DNA of 19,720 bases from an uncultured Clostridia bacterium. Lineage in GTDB: Bacteria; Bacillota; Clostridia; Christensenellales; UBA1242. This document shows, one piece after another, positions 1-7,336 of this stretch; positions within the stretch are counted from its first letter, which is position 1, and every line of letters starts with the position of its first letter. The position numbers were made by a program, and so were the translations under genes. The notes under the pieces were generated by a model. It did no database searches, was not told the DNA's origin, and was given only the letters and a program-made list of their open reading frames with translations. The stretch spans positions 1-19,720 of the forward strand of contig CAMOCH010000011.1 in NCBI GenBank assembly GCA_946610655.1, given 5' to 3'.

Positions 1-675
1 TAGTCCTTTTAATTCACCTGCCGAGCCCCTTTTGCTTGTTTCCACACCAATTATGTTGCATTTATATATTCCACCACCACGAACCGGAAGAACTGTGCCT
101 GTGTCTATGTCGCACACAGAGTGGCCAAGTGCTCCAAATTCTCCATTATCTTTAACGTAAGTGAGAGTTCCCACTCCTGCCGAATTATCTCTAACCCATA
201 GACCTAATTTATATTCATCTGAAATGACATCTTTTGCAGGCAGAATTTTGACTTGCTTTTCTGCAGTTTTGCCTTTAACTAAAAGAGACACTTCTCTGTT
301 CTCTTTTTCTTGTTTTTTCATTTCATCATTTATTGTTTGAACACTTGTAATTTTTATATTATCTATTTGAGTTATAACATCTCCGTTTTCAATACTTCCT
401 TCTTTAATTGTGGAAACAACCCCTTCCTCTGTGTGAACATTTCCAACTGCAATAACAATAACGCCATCACACTCAAGAGTGAACCCAAGAGGAATTCCTC
501 CCACATAAACCTCTGGCAACGGCTGTTGTTGCTGAGGTTTAAAAAATGTATTTTCAAACCATTCTTTTAATGAAACACTATTAGCATAATTAATTTGCAC
601 ATATTTTGGACAGAAACAAAATATTGATACAAAACACACAAACAGTGCAATTATTCTATTTAATATTTTTCTCAT
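1..675 (-). CDS. spoIVB: SpoIVB serine peptidase, N-terminal 225 codons (cut by the left edge)
   Basis: This is the sporulation signalling peptidase that is secreted from the forespore and triggers SpoIVFA cleavage and pro-sigma-K processing. The frame is open to base 1, so the C-terminus is missing. Residues 5-24 form a hydrophobic signal or anchor. Residues 56-145 read as a PDZ domain (VGGIPLGF, then GSIENGDVITQIDN). The S55 peptidase domain begins at GLWVRDNSAGVGTL (158-171). H185 in GALGHSVCD matches the catalytic His of the family. The catalytic Ser lies beyond the window. The N-terminus before the PDZ looks about 50 residues shorter than in Bacillus subtilis. The ATG at 675-673 has AGGAG 11 nt upstream, inside a hairpin loop. 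It lies next to recN, as in many spore formers; spo0A would be expected next. Confidence 0.93.
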   Translation of the reverse strand, partial: MRKILNRIIALFVCFVSIFCFCPKYVQINYANSVSLKEWFENTFFKPQQQQPLPEVYVGGIPLGFTLECDGVIVIAVGNVHTEEGVVSTIKEGSIENGDVITQIDNIKITSVQTINDEMKKQEKENREVSLLVKGKTAEKQVKILPAKDVISDEYKLGLWVRDNSAGVGTLTYVKDNGEFGALGHSVCDIDTGTVLPVRGGGIYKCNIIGVETSKRGSAGELKGL

Positions 676-676
676 T

Positions 677-704
677 AAAAAAACTACTCCTAAGCGTAGT
701 TTTT
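677..704 (-). terminator. recN terminator hairpin that carries the spoIVB ribosome binding site
   Basis: Read on the minus strand, arms AAAAACTAC and GTAGTTTTT (9 bp) flank an 8-nt loop GCTTAGGA, followed by a run of seven T. This resembles an intrinsic terminator for the operon ending in recN. The AGGAG that serves the spoIVB ATG straddles the loop and the 3' arm. The stem is AT-rich (3 G-C pairs), so termination may be partial. Confidence 0.6.
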
Positions 705-730
705 ATTTTATTTATAAGTTTTATACAAAA

Positions 731-2428
731 TTATTTTATTGTTTTATAAAATTCCTTGGCTTCTTGCATCATCATTTTTGCATGAGCAACAGAATGTTCT
801 GTTATTTTTCCACCAATAAGCCTTGCAATTTCATCAACTCTCTCTTTGTCATTCATCAAATATACATTTGTGTGAGTGCGACCATTGTTTGTTAATTTTG
901 TAATTAAATACTGGTTTGTTGCATATGCCGCAACTTGAGACAAGTGAGAAACACAAATAACTTGTTTATCTTTTGAAATAGTCAAAAGTTTTTTTGCAAG
1001 TTCACCTGCAACAAAACCACTTACACCGGTGTCTATTTCATCAAAAATCATTGTTTGAATATCTTCAATTTTTGCTGTTATATTTTTTACAGCAAGCATA
1101 AATCTGCTCATTTCTCCACCACTAATTATTTTGTTTAGTGGTTTAACAGGCTCACCGGCATTGGCTGAAAATAAGTATTCAACCTTGTCTAAACCATCAC
1201 CTGTTGATTCATCAATAGACATACTTTTGAAATCAACAACAAATTTAGTGTTTTTCATTGCAAGATCATTTAATTCGTTGGTGATTTTTGTTTCAAAATC
1301 TTTTGCAACAAATTTTCTGCATTCGGTTAAATCTTTACCTATTTTTGTTAACTGATTTTCTACAGCTAATTTTTCTGCTTTTAGTTTTTCAATAAGTTCT
1401 TTAGAGTTTTTAAGTCTATCTCTTTCGGCAGTAATTTTATCTAGATAAGCATTAATTTCTTCAATGCTTGAACCATACTTTTTCTTGAAAGAATTGAGCA
1501 AATCTAACCTTTCTTCATTTGCTTTTGCTTCTTCTTCGTTATAGTCCATATTATCTTTGATTGAATCTATTGTGTCTATAATATCCGAGCCATCTATTCT
1601 TAAGCTTTGAGTTCTTTCACAAACTTCTTCAATATCTTTTGAATATTGACTTACGCTTGAAAGCAAACTTATCATTTTGGTTATGATATCTGTAAGTCCA
1701 CCACTGCCATCCATTCCATTTGACGCAAGTTCACTGACGTTCTCTAATGCGTTCATAATTTTTTCTATGTTTAAAACTTTAAGACGGTATTCTTTTAATG
1801 ATTCTTCTTCGCCTTCAATAAAATTAGCATCCGATATTTCATTAATTTGATAATCATAAAGGTCAACAAGTCTTTCTCTTTCTTTATCATCTTCAGTAAA
1901 ACTTGCAAGCTCCTTTTTTACCTCTTGATATCTCTCAAATTTTGATTGAAAATCACCCTTAATTTTCTCTAAATTCTCTCCACCAAGTTTATCTATTATT
2001 TGCAATTGATAATCATTTGAAAGTATTGATTGATGTTCAAATTGACCATGCAAATCCATAAGCATTAACGTCAATTTTTTCAAAACAGACAAAGTTAATG
2101 ATTTGCCATTTACTCTGCACTCATTTTTACCTTCTTTATATAACTTTCTTGAAATTATTATTTGGCTATCTTTATCAATACCAACATCATCTAAAAAAGC
2201 CATAACTTTTTTATTGTTTGAAACGAAAACAGCTTCAATATAGGCATAGTCTTTATCATAGCTTATAAGAGACTTATCTGCCTTGTCTCCTAAGAGCAAT
2301 GCTATTGACCCAACAACCAAACTTTTTCCTGCACCTGTTTCACCTGTGATAACATTAAGACCTTTACCAAGGTTAATGGTTATGTCATCAATAAGTGCAA
2401 TATTTTTTATACTGATGCTTTCAAGCAT
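731..2428 (-). CDS. recN: DNA repair protein RecN (SMC-like ATPase)
   Basis: RecN acts early in double-strand break repair as an SMC-family ATPase on the nucleoid. The 565-residue length is normal for the family. The N-terminal ATPase half has Walker A GETGAGKS at 29-36 and the Q-loop region DLHGQFEHQS. A long coiled-coil middle follows (about 160-380). The C-terminal half has the ABC signature ISGGEMS (about 435-441), Walker B MIFDEIDTGVSG (460-471) and the switch His in VSHLSQV. The ATG follows GGAGGAGAACT, a strong ribosome binding site. xseB ends 14 nt upstream, so recN is the last gene of the nusB-xseA-xseB unit. Confidence 0.97.
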   Translation of the reverse strand: MLESISIKNIALIDDITINLGKGLNVITGETGAGKSLVVGSIALLLGDKADKSLISYDKDYAYIEAVFVSNNKKVMAFLDDVGIDKDSQIIISRKLYKEGKNECRVNGKSLTLSVLKKLTLMLMDLHGQFEHQSILSNDYQLQIIDKLGGENLEKIKGDFQSKFERYQEVKKELASFTEDDKERERLVDLYDYQINEISDANFIEGEEESLKEYRLKVLNIEKIMNALENVSELASNGMDGSGGLTDIITKMISLLSSVSQYSKDIEEVCERTQSLRIDGSDIIDTIDSIKDNMDYNEEEAKANEERLDLLNSFKKKYGSSIEEINAYLDKITAERDRLKNSKELIEKLKAEKLAVENQLTKIGKDLTECRKFVAKDFETKITNELNDLAMKNTKFVVDFKSMSIDESTGDGLDKVEYLFSANAGEPVKPLNKIISGGEMSRFMLAVKNITAKIEDIQTMIFDEIDTGVSGFVAGELAKKLLTISKDKQVICVSHLSQVAAYATNQYLITKLTNNGRTHTNVYLMNDKERVDEIARLIGGKITEHSVAHAKMMMQEAKEFYKTIK

Positions 2429-2442
2429 AGTTCTCCTCCAAA

Positions 2443-2646
2443 CTAATCAACTTTAAGTGGTGAAAGGTTTTCAAGTTCACCTTTAAACACTTGAATTTTG
2501 CCTTCTGCAGCTTTTAATTTATCATAACAAACTTTGCTCAGTTCTATTGCTTCTTCAAAAAGTTTAACAGCTTGGTCTAGACCAACATCTGTTGTTAATT
2601 TAATAGATATTTCTTCTAATTTTGAATATGCTTGTTCGTATGTCAT
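2443..2646 (-). CDS. xseB: Exodeoxyribonuclease VII small subunit
   Basis: This is the 67-residue small subunit of exonuclease VII, which degrades single-stranded DNA together with XseA. The opening MTYEQAYSKLEEISIKL and the later LDQAVKLFEEAIELSK are the usual two-helix XseB pattern, and the length is normal. The start overlaps the xseA stop by one base (TAATG). AAGGAG lies about 8 nt upstream, so the pair should be made together at a coupled ratio. Confidence 0.96.
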   Translation of the reverse strand: MTYEQAYSKLEEISIKLTTDVGLDQAVKLFEEAIELSKVCYDKLKAAEGKIQVFKGELENLSPLKVD

Positions 2647-3827
2647 TATTTTTTCTCCTTACTTTTTACTATTGCATCAATGCTTCCGTCTGTGAGCGTG
2701 ATTTTAACATTGTCTCCAACATCAATATTTTTTATTGAATTTATTCTTTTTCCATCTTTTTCTGTTATTGAATAACCAGATTTTAAAATATTCATTGGAT
2801 TTGATTTTTCAATTACTGCCGTGAGTTTATTTAAGTTTGATTTTTGTTTTTCAATATTAAGTGTATAGTTTGACAAAACTTGCGACATGGCCGATTTTGT
2901 AAGCAAATAATTATTGCCAATTATATTTTGAATTTGATTTAATATTTGCTCATCTTGTGCTTTGATTTTTTCTTGCTTGCTGCTTATAATCAAACTTGAA
3001 TCTTCTATATTTTTTTTTATAACATCATTTAGATCTTGAAGTGTTTGCTCATAATCAAAAAATGCTATTTCTGCAGCAACACTTGGCGTTGGCGCTCGCA
3101 TGTCACTTGCAAAATCAGATAATGAAAAGTCTGTTTCGTGTCCAACTGCAGAGATTATTGGCTTTTTGCACGCATATATTGCTCTAACCAATTTTTCTGT
3201 GTTAAATGGTGCTAAGTCTTCAAATGAGCCGCCACCACGAGCAATAATAACAACATCAACATCGGTATTTTCAAAATAATTAAGACCAGCAATAATCTCG
3301 TCTTCTGCCTTTTCTCCCTGAACTCTTGCTGGATAAACAATAATGTCTGTATATTTATTTTTCTTTTTTGCAACATGCACAATATCTCGAATTACTGCAC
3401 CTGTTTCACTGGTTACAACTCCAACTTTTTTGGCAAATCTTGGAATTTCTTTTTTTATTTCTTCATCAAAAAGGCCTTCGGCACCAAGTCTTTCTTTTAA
3501 CAGCAAAAATTGTTTATATAATTCACCAAGTCCATACTCTTCAACCTTGCTAGCAATAAAGCTGAGTTTTCCGGTTTTAACATAGTAATTAAGTCTGCCA
3601 GTTAATAAAACCATATCCCCATTTTTGATAGTTAAATTGCTGGCACCAAAAAATATGCAAGATAAACTTGCACCTTCTTCTTTTATATCAAAATATGCAT
3701 TGCCTGCAGATATTTTAAAATTTGTTACTTCACCATATACGCTTATAACGCGCAAAAACTCTTCTGCATCAATTATGCGCTTTATGATTGTATTGAGTTG
3801 TGTGATGTTTAGTTTTATTGTTTCCAT
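2646..3827 (-). CDS. xseA: Exodeoxyribonuclease VII large subunit
   Basis: This is the catalytic subunit of exonuclease VII. It has an N-terminal OB fold at about 1-95 (ITQLNTIIKRIID, then YGEVTNFKIS). The catalytic core includes KKVGVVTSETGAVIRDI (133-149), ARGGGSFEDLAPFN (196-209) and AVGHETDFSLSDFASDMRAPTPS (227-249). A helical, probably coiled-coil C-terminal region follows. At 393 residues it is slightly short but complete. Only one base separates its ATG from the nusB stop. No convincing Shine-Dalgarno sequence is visible (AAAAAAGTG at best), so translation probably depends on coupling to nusB. Confidence 0.96.
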   Translation of the reverse strand: METIKLNITQLNTIIKRIIDAEEFLRVISVYGEVTNFKISAGNAYFDIKEEGASLSCIFFGASNLTIKNGDMVLLTGRLNYYVKTGKLSFIASKVEEYGLGELYKQFLLLKERLGAEGLFDEEIKKEIPRFAKKVGVVTSETGAVIRDIVHVAKKKNKYTDIIVYPARVQGEKAEDEIIAGLNYFENTDVDVVIIARGGGSFEDLAPFNTEKLVRAIYACKKPIISAVGHETDFSLSDFASDMRAPTPSVAAEIAFFDYEQTLQDLNDVIKKNIEDSSLIISSKQEKIKAQDEQILNQIQNIIGNNYLLTKSAMSQVLSNYTLNIEKQKSNLNKLTAVIEKSNPMNILKSGYSITEKDGKRINSIKNIDVGDNVKITLTDGSIDAIVKSKEKK

Positions 3828-3828
3828 A

Positions 3829-4218
3829 CTACACTTTTTTGCTTAAAATTCCGTTAATAAATGATGGGCTTTTTTCGGTTGAATATTTTTTAGCAAGTTC
3901 CAATGCTTCGTTTATACTAACCTTTTTTGGAATATCTTCCATATAGTCCATTTCATAAAGAGCAACAAGCAAAATTGCTTTGTCTATTTTATAAATTCTG
4001 TTATCAGCAAACCCTATTGCATTGTTTGCAATAAAGTTATTTAGTTCTTCAAATTTATCAATTATTCCATAATAAACTTTTGAAACATAATCTTGTTCTT
4101 TAACTAATTTGCTTTCTTCAAAAAGTTCTTGCATTGACGCAGTGTTTTTATCACCTGAAAACAAATACTCAAAAACTAATTTAAAAGCAATTTCCCTTGC
4201 ATTCTTTCTATTGTCCAT
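3829..4218 (-). CDS. nusB: Transcription antitermination factor NusB
   Basis: NusB binds boxA RNA with S10 (NusE) and supports rRNA antitermination. The 129-residue length is typical, and the all-helical fold is recognisable from NRKNAREIAFKLVFEYLFSG at the N-terminus and KVSINEALELAKKYS with SPSFINGILSKKV at the C-terminus. The ATG is preceded by AGAGGAA at good spacing. It lies between an unrecognised membrane protein gene and xseA. The asp23/yqhY-nusB-xseA-xseB order matches that of many Firmicutes, apart from the inserted membrane genes. Confidence 0.95.
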   Translation of the reverse strand: MDNRKNAREIAFKLVFEYLFSGDKNTASMQELFEESKLVKEQDYVSKVYYGIIDKFEELNNFIANNAIGFADNRIYKIDKAILLVALYEMDYMEDIPKKVSINEALELAKKYSTEKSPSFINGILSKKV

Positions 4219-4233
4219 TATTTCCTCTTAATT

Positions 4234-5415
4234 TTACAATGATTTTCCATTAATATCATCATTTACATCTTCTATTTTTTGATTCTTTATAATCACTTTT
4301 ATAGTGCTACCAAGTGCCTCATTATTTATTGAATCTTCATCAGTAATATTTTGAATTTTTTGTCCATCAATTCTTCTTATATCATTTGATTCTTCTATGT
4401 TAACCCCGTTAAGCGAATTTTCATCTGCACTCTCTTCAAGAGAAAGTCCATCAATATCACTATTGTTAATTATTGTCTGAGTTGTATTGCTAGGTGTTTG
4501 TGGCTTTGTTTGGTTAGTATTAACCACCTCTTTTTCGGGTTTTTGTTGAACGGTTGGCTTTTGTTCAACAACTGGCTGAGGTTTATTCGTTACTGGTTCT
4601 TTAGCAGGTGTAAAATCAACCAATTTTTTTTGATTACCTTCAACAGCTTTGCCTTTTGCGTCTAGGTTTACTTTTACTTCTTTACCAATTTTATATTTAT
4701 CTATTTTGGCGTTAGAAATAGCTACCCTATTATTGCCATAATTAATTTTGTTATTTGCTGCTTTCTTTGGGTTTGCCTTGTTGGAATTTGTTTTTGCCAC
4801 AACCTTAGTTGAACCGGCAAATGTTGCAGGGGTTTCTCTTTTTTCTTCTGGTGGTAAAATTGGAACAGTTTTTACTCCCTGTTTTTCATTTTCTGTTAAC
4901 CTTCTTCTTGGAATATAGTAAAGAGGGATACTACCACTTGCCTTCACAAGTGCTTTAACTCTATTTTTAATCCTAAATATATAAGGAATTTCTTCCCCTG
5001 TTTCTGTGAATAATGGATTAACTTCTAGTAGTTCATATGGTGTTAAAATTCTTTTGCCATCTTTATCATACTCAGGCTTTATTTTTAACAACTCAAATAT
5101 ATCTTTTAGTGAACCATTTGCTTTATACTGTGGATTAATTCCAAGTATTGCATAAGTATCTAATAGTGTTTGTTTTTGAGCTTTTTTCTTGGCTTCTTCA
5201 AGTTCTTTTTCTCTTTGTTTAACCATTTTTAATGTTAATTTATATAAATAGAAAGCAAACAAAATTTGAAGCCCTAACAAAATCAAAGATAATAATATAC
5301 AAAGCCAAATAGGAATATTAACAGCACAAAACACAGGCATTAACACTGCACATAGCAGCATTAAAAAACATGTTAAATATTTCTTTGTCATTATTCCTTT
5401 CATTTTTACTCTCAC
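4234..5415 (-). CDS. Unrecognised membrane-anchored protein with two internal repeat families
   Basis: I do not recognise this protein. Residues 12-63 hold two hydrophobic segments, followed by a charged helix (64-83). Three tandem repeats of 19-20 residues begin at 88, 107 and 127 with the pattern [YF]-x-[IL]-L-x-[IV]-[NK]-P-x-[YF]-x3-G. Residues 190-315 are rich in K, N, Q, P and T and look disordered. The C-terminus carries a second repeat of about 14 residues, with units at 321 (IDGLSLEES), 335 (LNGVNIEES) and 349 (IDGQKIQNI) and weaker ones at 363, 376 and 388. If the two segments form a hairpin, the bulk is probably cytoplasmic. The start is uncertain: GTG 5415 directly abuts the upstream stop but has no Shine-Dalgarno. 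ATG 5403 (GAGAG upstream) and ATG 5391 (AAGGA, tight spacing) are alternatives. It follows Asp23 and a two-TM gene, which suggests a shared envelope role. Confidence 0.85.
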   Translation of the reverse strand: MRVKMKGIMTKKYLTCFLMLLCAVLMPVFCAVNIPIWLCILLSLILLGLQILFAFYLYKLTLKMVKQREKELEEAKKKAQKQTLLDTYAILGINPQYKANGSLKDIFELLKIKPEYDKDGKRILTPYELLEVNPLFTETGEEIPYIFRIKNRVKALVKASGSIPLYYIPRRRLTENEKQGVKTVPILPPEEKRETPATFAGSTKVVAKTNSNKANPKKAANNKINYGNNRVAISNAKIDKYKIGKEVKVNLDAKGKAVEGNQKKLVDFTPAKEPVTNKPQPVVEQKPTVQQKPEKEVVNTNQTKPQTPSNTTQTIINNSDIDGLSLEESADENSLNGVNIEESNDIRRIDGQKIQNITDEDSINNEALGSTIKVIIKNQKIEDVNDDINGKSL

Positions 5416-5709
5416 TTATTCATCAATTTGTAATTTACTGATATCTTCTATAGTTAGTGGTTCGTTATTAACCTCTGTTGCATCCACTCTTTCCACTTGT
5501 TTTACACCTGCAAACTTATGACTTATAATAATTGAGACAACCATTAAAGTTGCAAATGCAACTATTACCACAACCATAAGTCCAATTAGTATTGGAGATT
5601 TATTGAATGCATAAACTAAACACAAAATAAATTCAGCAACAAATATAGCAACCATTGCCACAATCAAAATTAATTGTATTTTTTTGTATTTATTGATGTC
5701 TTCTTCCAT
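5416..5709 (-). CDS. Small two-TM membrane protein, possible Asp23 anchor
   Basis: This 97-residue protein has two clear transmembrane segments (about 11-35 and 39-64), a short polar N-terminus and an acidic C-terminal tail ending SKLQIDE. I cannot assign a named family. Its start overlaps the asp23 stop by one base (TAATG), so it is translationally coupled to the Asp23-family protein. In staphylococci and relatives, Asp23 is held at the membrane by AmaP, which also has two N-terminal TM segments. By size, topology and position this protein could play that part here, but the assignment is inference and no AmaP signature is visible. Confidence 0.8.
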   Translation of the reverse strand: MEEDINKYKKIQLILIVAMVAIFVAEFILCLVYAFNKSPILIGLMVVVIVAFATLMVVSIIISHKFAGVKQVERVDATEVNNEPLTIEDISKLQIDE

Positions 5710-6077
5710 TAAACAACCTCTTCATCATTTGAAAAGACAACTTCTGTGCAATGAACATTGACTTCTTGCACTTTAAAATCTGTCATAGATTCTATGCTAC
5801 TTTTTATGTTTTCTTGAACTCTAAAAGCAACATCTCTAACTGAGTATCCAAATTTTATGCGAACATACACGTCAACATAAACTCCACCTTCAACAAATTC
5901 AAGCACAACGCCTTTGTGGTATTTTTTATTAAACATTCTTTTTGCAGGTGATATTGCATTTCTGCTTATTCCTGCAATTCCGTTGATTTCTTGAGTTGCC
6001 AAGTTTACTATAGAAAGCACAACGTTATCTTTATATTTTACTTCGCCTTCGGCTACTGGAATTGCTTCATTAACCAT
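5709..6077 (-). CDS. Asp23/Gls24 family protein (YqhY-like)
   Basis: This is a 122-residue Asp23-family protein. The family fold is seen in GEVKYKDNVVLSIVNLATQEINGIAGIS (10-37), EGGVYVDVYVRIKFGYSVRDVAFRVQENIKSSIESM (63-98) and the closing VQEVNVHCTEVVF. Family members associate with the membrane through partner proteins, and YqhY in B. subtilis has been linked to acetyl-CoA carboxylase control. Here accB and accC, which separate spoIIIAH from yqhY in B. subtilis, are missing. AGGAGA lies about 6 nt before the ATG, and a good sigma-A promoter lies upstream. It heads the unit running to recN. Confidence 0.9.
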   Translation of the reverse strand: MVNEAIPVAEGEVKYKDNVVLSIVNLATQEINGIAGISRNAISPAKRMFNKKYHKGVVLEFVEGGVYVDVYVRIKFGYSVRDVAFRVQENIKSSIESMTDFKVQEVNVHCTEVVFSNDEEVV

Positions 6078-6109
6078 TTTATATCTCCTAAGTTATTTCT
6101 ACTACGTTT

Positions 6110-6138
6110 AGTATAACATGAAAAAATAAAGTTTTCAA
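6110..6138 (-). promoter_or_regulatory. Sigma-A promoter for the asp23-nusB-xseAB-recN unit
   Basis: On the minus strand, TTGAAA and TATACT are separated by exactly 17 nt, and TG one base before the -10 makes it an extended -10. It lies between the spoIIIA terminator and the Asp23-family ATG, leaving a leader of roughly 25-30 nt. Confidence 0.8.
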
Positions 6139-6169
6139 TCTTTTTTATTTATTAAATATAAATAATAAC

Positions 6170-6193
6170 AAAAAAAGCGCCATATTTTGGCGC
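6170..6193 (-). terminator. Terminator of the spoIIIA operon
   Basis: On the minus strand, GCGCCA and TGGCGC pair over a 5-nt loop AAATA and are followed by seven T. It starts 6 nt after the spoIIIAH stop codon. The GC-rich stem stands out from its AT-rich surroundings. Confidence 0.9.
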
Positions 6194-6198
6194 CACAA

Positions 6199-6666
6199 TT
6201 ATACACTCATAATTTTTACATTTGTTGGATCTGTGTTTGTTTCTCCCACAAGAATTGTTAAAATTTTTGAAACATCATCGCTATTAAGTCCATCGGCTTT
6301 AACCATAACTGTGGTATTTTCATCAGCAATTGTAACAACTGCATCTTCGTATCCTGATGCCATAACCATGCTTTCAAGAATGGTTTCACTCTCCATTCTT
6401 CTTGCTAAATCCATTTTAAGTGAATTTGCTTCAGCTATTTGTGCTTCACTTCCTGAACTTATAATCGAATCATAATATTCAAGCATTGTATTTCTTGTAG
6501 CAAGTTTATTGCTCCTGTATGTTGATAAAAAACTTGCATTGTATGTTGTTGATGCAGCAATATTATTTTCTTCAGTGTTTTTATTAAGAGCAATGTTTAA
6601 GTATCCTGTTACAACAAGTAACAACGCCATTGCCACAACTATAAATATTTTTTTCTTTTTACTCAT
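6199..6666 (-). CDS. spoIIIAH: Stage III sporulation protein AH
   Basis: SpoIIIAH is the mother-cell protein that pairs with forespore SpoIIQ to build the intercompartment channel. The 155-residue product has a TM segment at 6-28 and an extracellular ring-building domain at about 75-155 (SEAQIAEANSLKMDLARRME, SGYEDAVVTI, VSKILTILV). It is shorter than the B. subtilis protein, mostly in the linker after the TM. The open frame extends upstream to 6726, but the ATG at 6666 has AAGGAGGG at good spacing and starts with MSKKKKIF directly before the TM. It is the last gene of the operon, with a terminator just downstream. Confidence 0.93.
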   Translation of the reverse strand: MSKKKKIFIVVAMALLLVVTGYLNIALNKNTEENNIAASTTYNASFLSTYRSNKLATRNTMLEYYDSIISSGSEAQIAEANSLKMDLARRMESETILESMVMASGYEDAVVTIADENTTVMVKADGLNSDDVSKILTILVGETNTDPTNVKIMSV

Positions 6667-6703
6667 TTGATTTCCCTCCTTAAACCCAAATATTTTCATT
6701 AAA

Positions 6704-7198
6704 TTACTTACCCTCCAAAATATCAATTTTGCTTATGTCCACTCCGTATACTGCTGATATCGCATTTAAAATATCATTTTTCACCTTAAGGTTTGTTGTT
6801 CCTTTTGCAATGATTAGCACCCCTGTTATTTTTGGATACACTTCACATAGTTCAACCGGCGAAGATGATGACCCACTTTTTTTCAAAACAACTTCATCTG
6901 AAGCAGTTAAATATTTTTTAACAGGAGTTGACTCAACCACAACCAAAACTTTAGCATTTGAAATTCCACTGACTGCTGACAGAATATTTTCTAATTCGTT
7001 TGAAACCATTTTTGAATATGCTGTCACCGTGTTTGTTGTTTCATTTGTTGCTTCACTATTTTTTTTGGTGCCCTTGTTTGATAATGTAAATAACACCACT
7101 GCAATCAAGACACACGCCAATATCATTACAAGAGTTTTTTTGTTTGAAAAGAATGAAAAGAATTTGCTTTTTAAAATTGATTTTTCATTTTTTTCCAT
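6704..7198 (-). CDS. spoIIIAG: Stage III sporulation protein AG
   Basis: SpoIIIAG forms a ring in the space between mother cell and forespore as part of the SpoIIIA-SpoIIQ complex. The 164-residue product has a cytoplasmic N-terminus, a TM at about 21-40 and a linker. The ring-building domain is in two parts: MVSNELENILSAVSGISNAKVLVVVES (64-90) and VYPKITGVLIIAKG with the following helix (120-155). The segment between them (91-119) is short. In B. subtilis the corresponding insertion, which forms the beta-triangle, is much larger. AGGAG lies 6 nt before the ATG. A sigma-E-like promoter lies in the 138-nt gap upstream. Confidence 0.92.
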   Translation of the reverse strand: MEKNEKSILKSKFFSFFSNKKTLVMILACVLIAVVLFTLSNKGTKKNSEATNETTNTVTAYSKMVSNELENILSAVSGISNAKVLVVVESTPVKKYLTASDEVVLKKSGSSSSPVELCEVYPKITGVLIIAKGTTNLKVKNDILNAISAVYGVDISKIDILEGK

Positions 7199-7215
7199 TA
7201 GCTGCTCCTATAAAA

Positions 7216-7244
7216 AATTTATGTTTTTGCAAGAGTAAATATTA
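7216..7244 (-). promoter_or_regulatory. Sigma-E-like promoter before spoIIIAG
   Basis: On the minus strand, TAATATT (an exact fit to the B. subtilis sigma-E -35 consensus KMATATT) is followed by 14 nt and then CATAAATT (7 of 8 against CATACAHT). The predicted start lies only about 10-14 nt before the ATG, with the Shine-Dalgarno sequence almost at the 5' end of the transcript. The surrounding DNA is very AT-rich, which raises the chance of a random match. Confidence 0.4.
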
Positions 7245-7336
7245 CAATTATCAAATTTAAAAAATGCAAAAATTTTGTTAAATAAGCGAAATTTATAGTA
7301 TTTTTTTTATATTTATAAGAAATTTTGCACTTTTTT

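Noticed and set aside
6729..7238. 169-codon plus-strand frame opposite spoIIIAG
   Set aside because: It mirrors a convincing spoIIIAG on the minus strand. The product shows no recognisable domain.
7260..7330. Imperfect inverted repeat (GCAAAATTT against AAATTTCGC on the minus strand) in the spoIIIAF-AG gap
   Set aside because: It has a mismatch, a long AT-only loop and sits in very low-complexity DNA, so chance pairing is likely.
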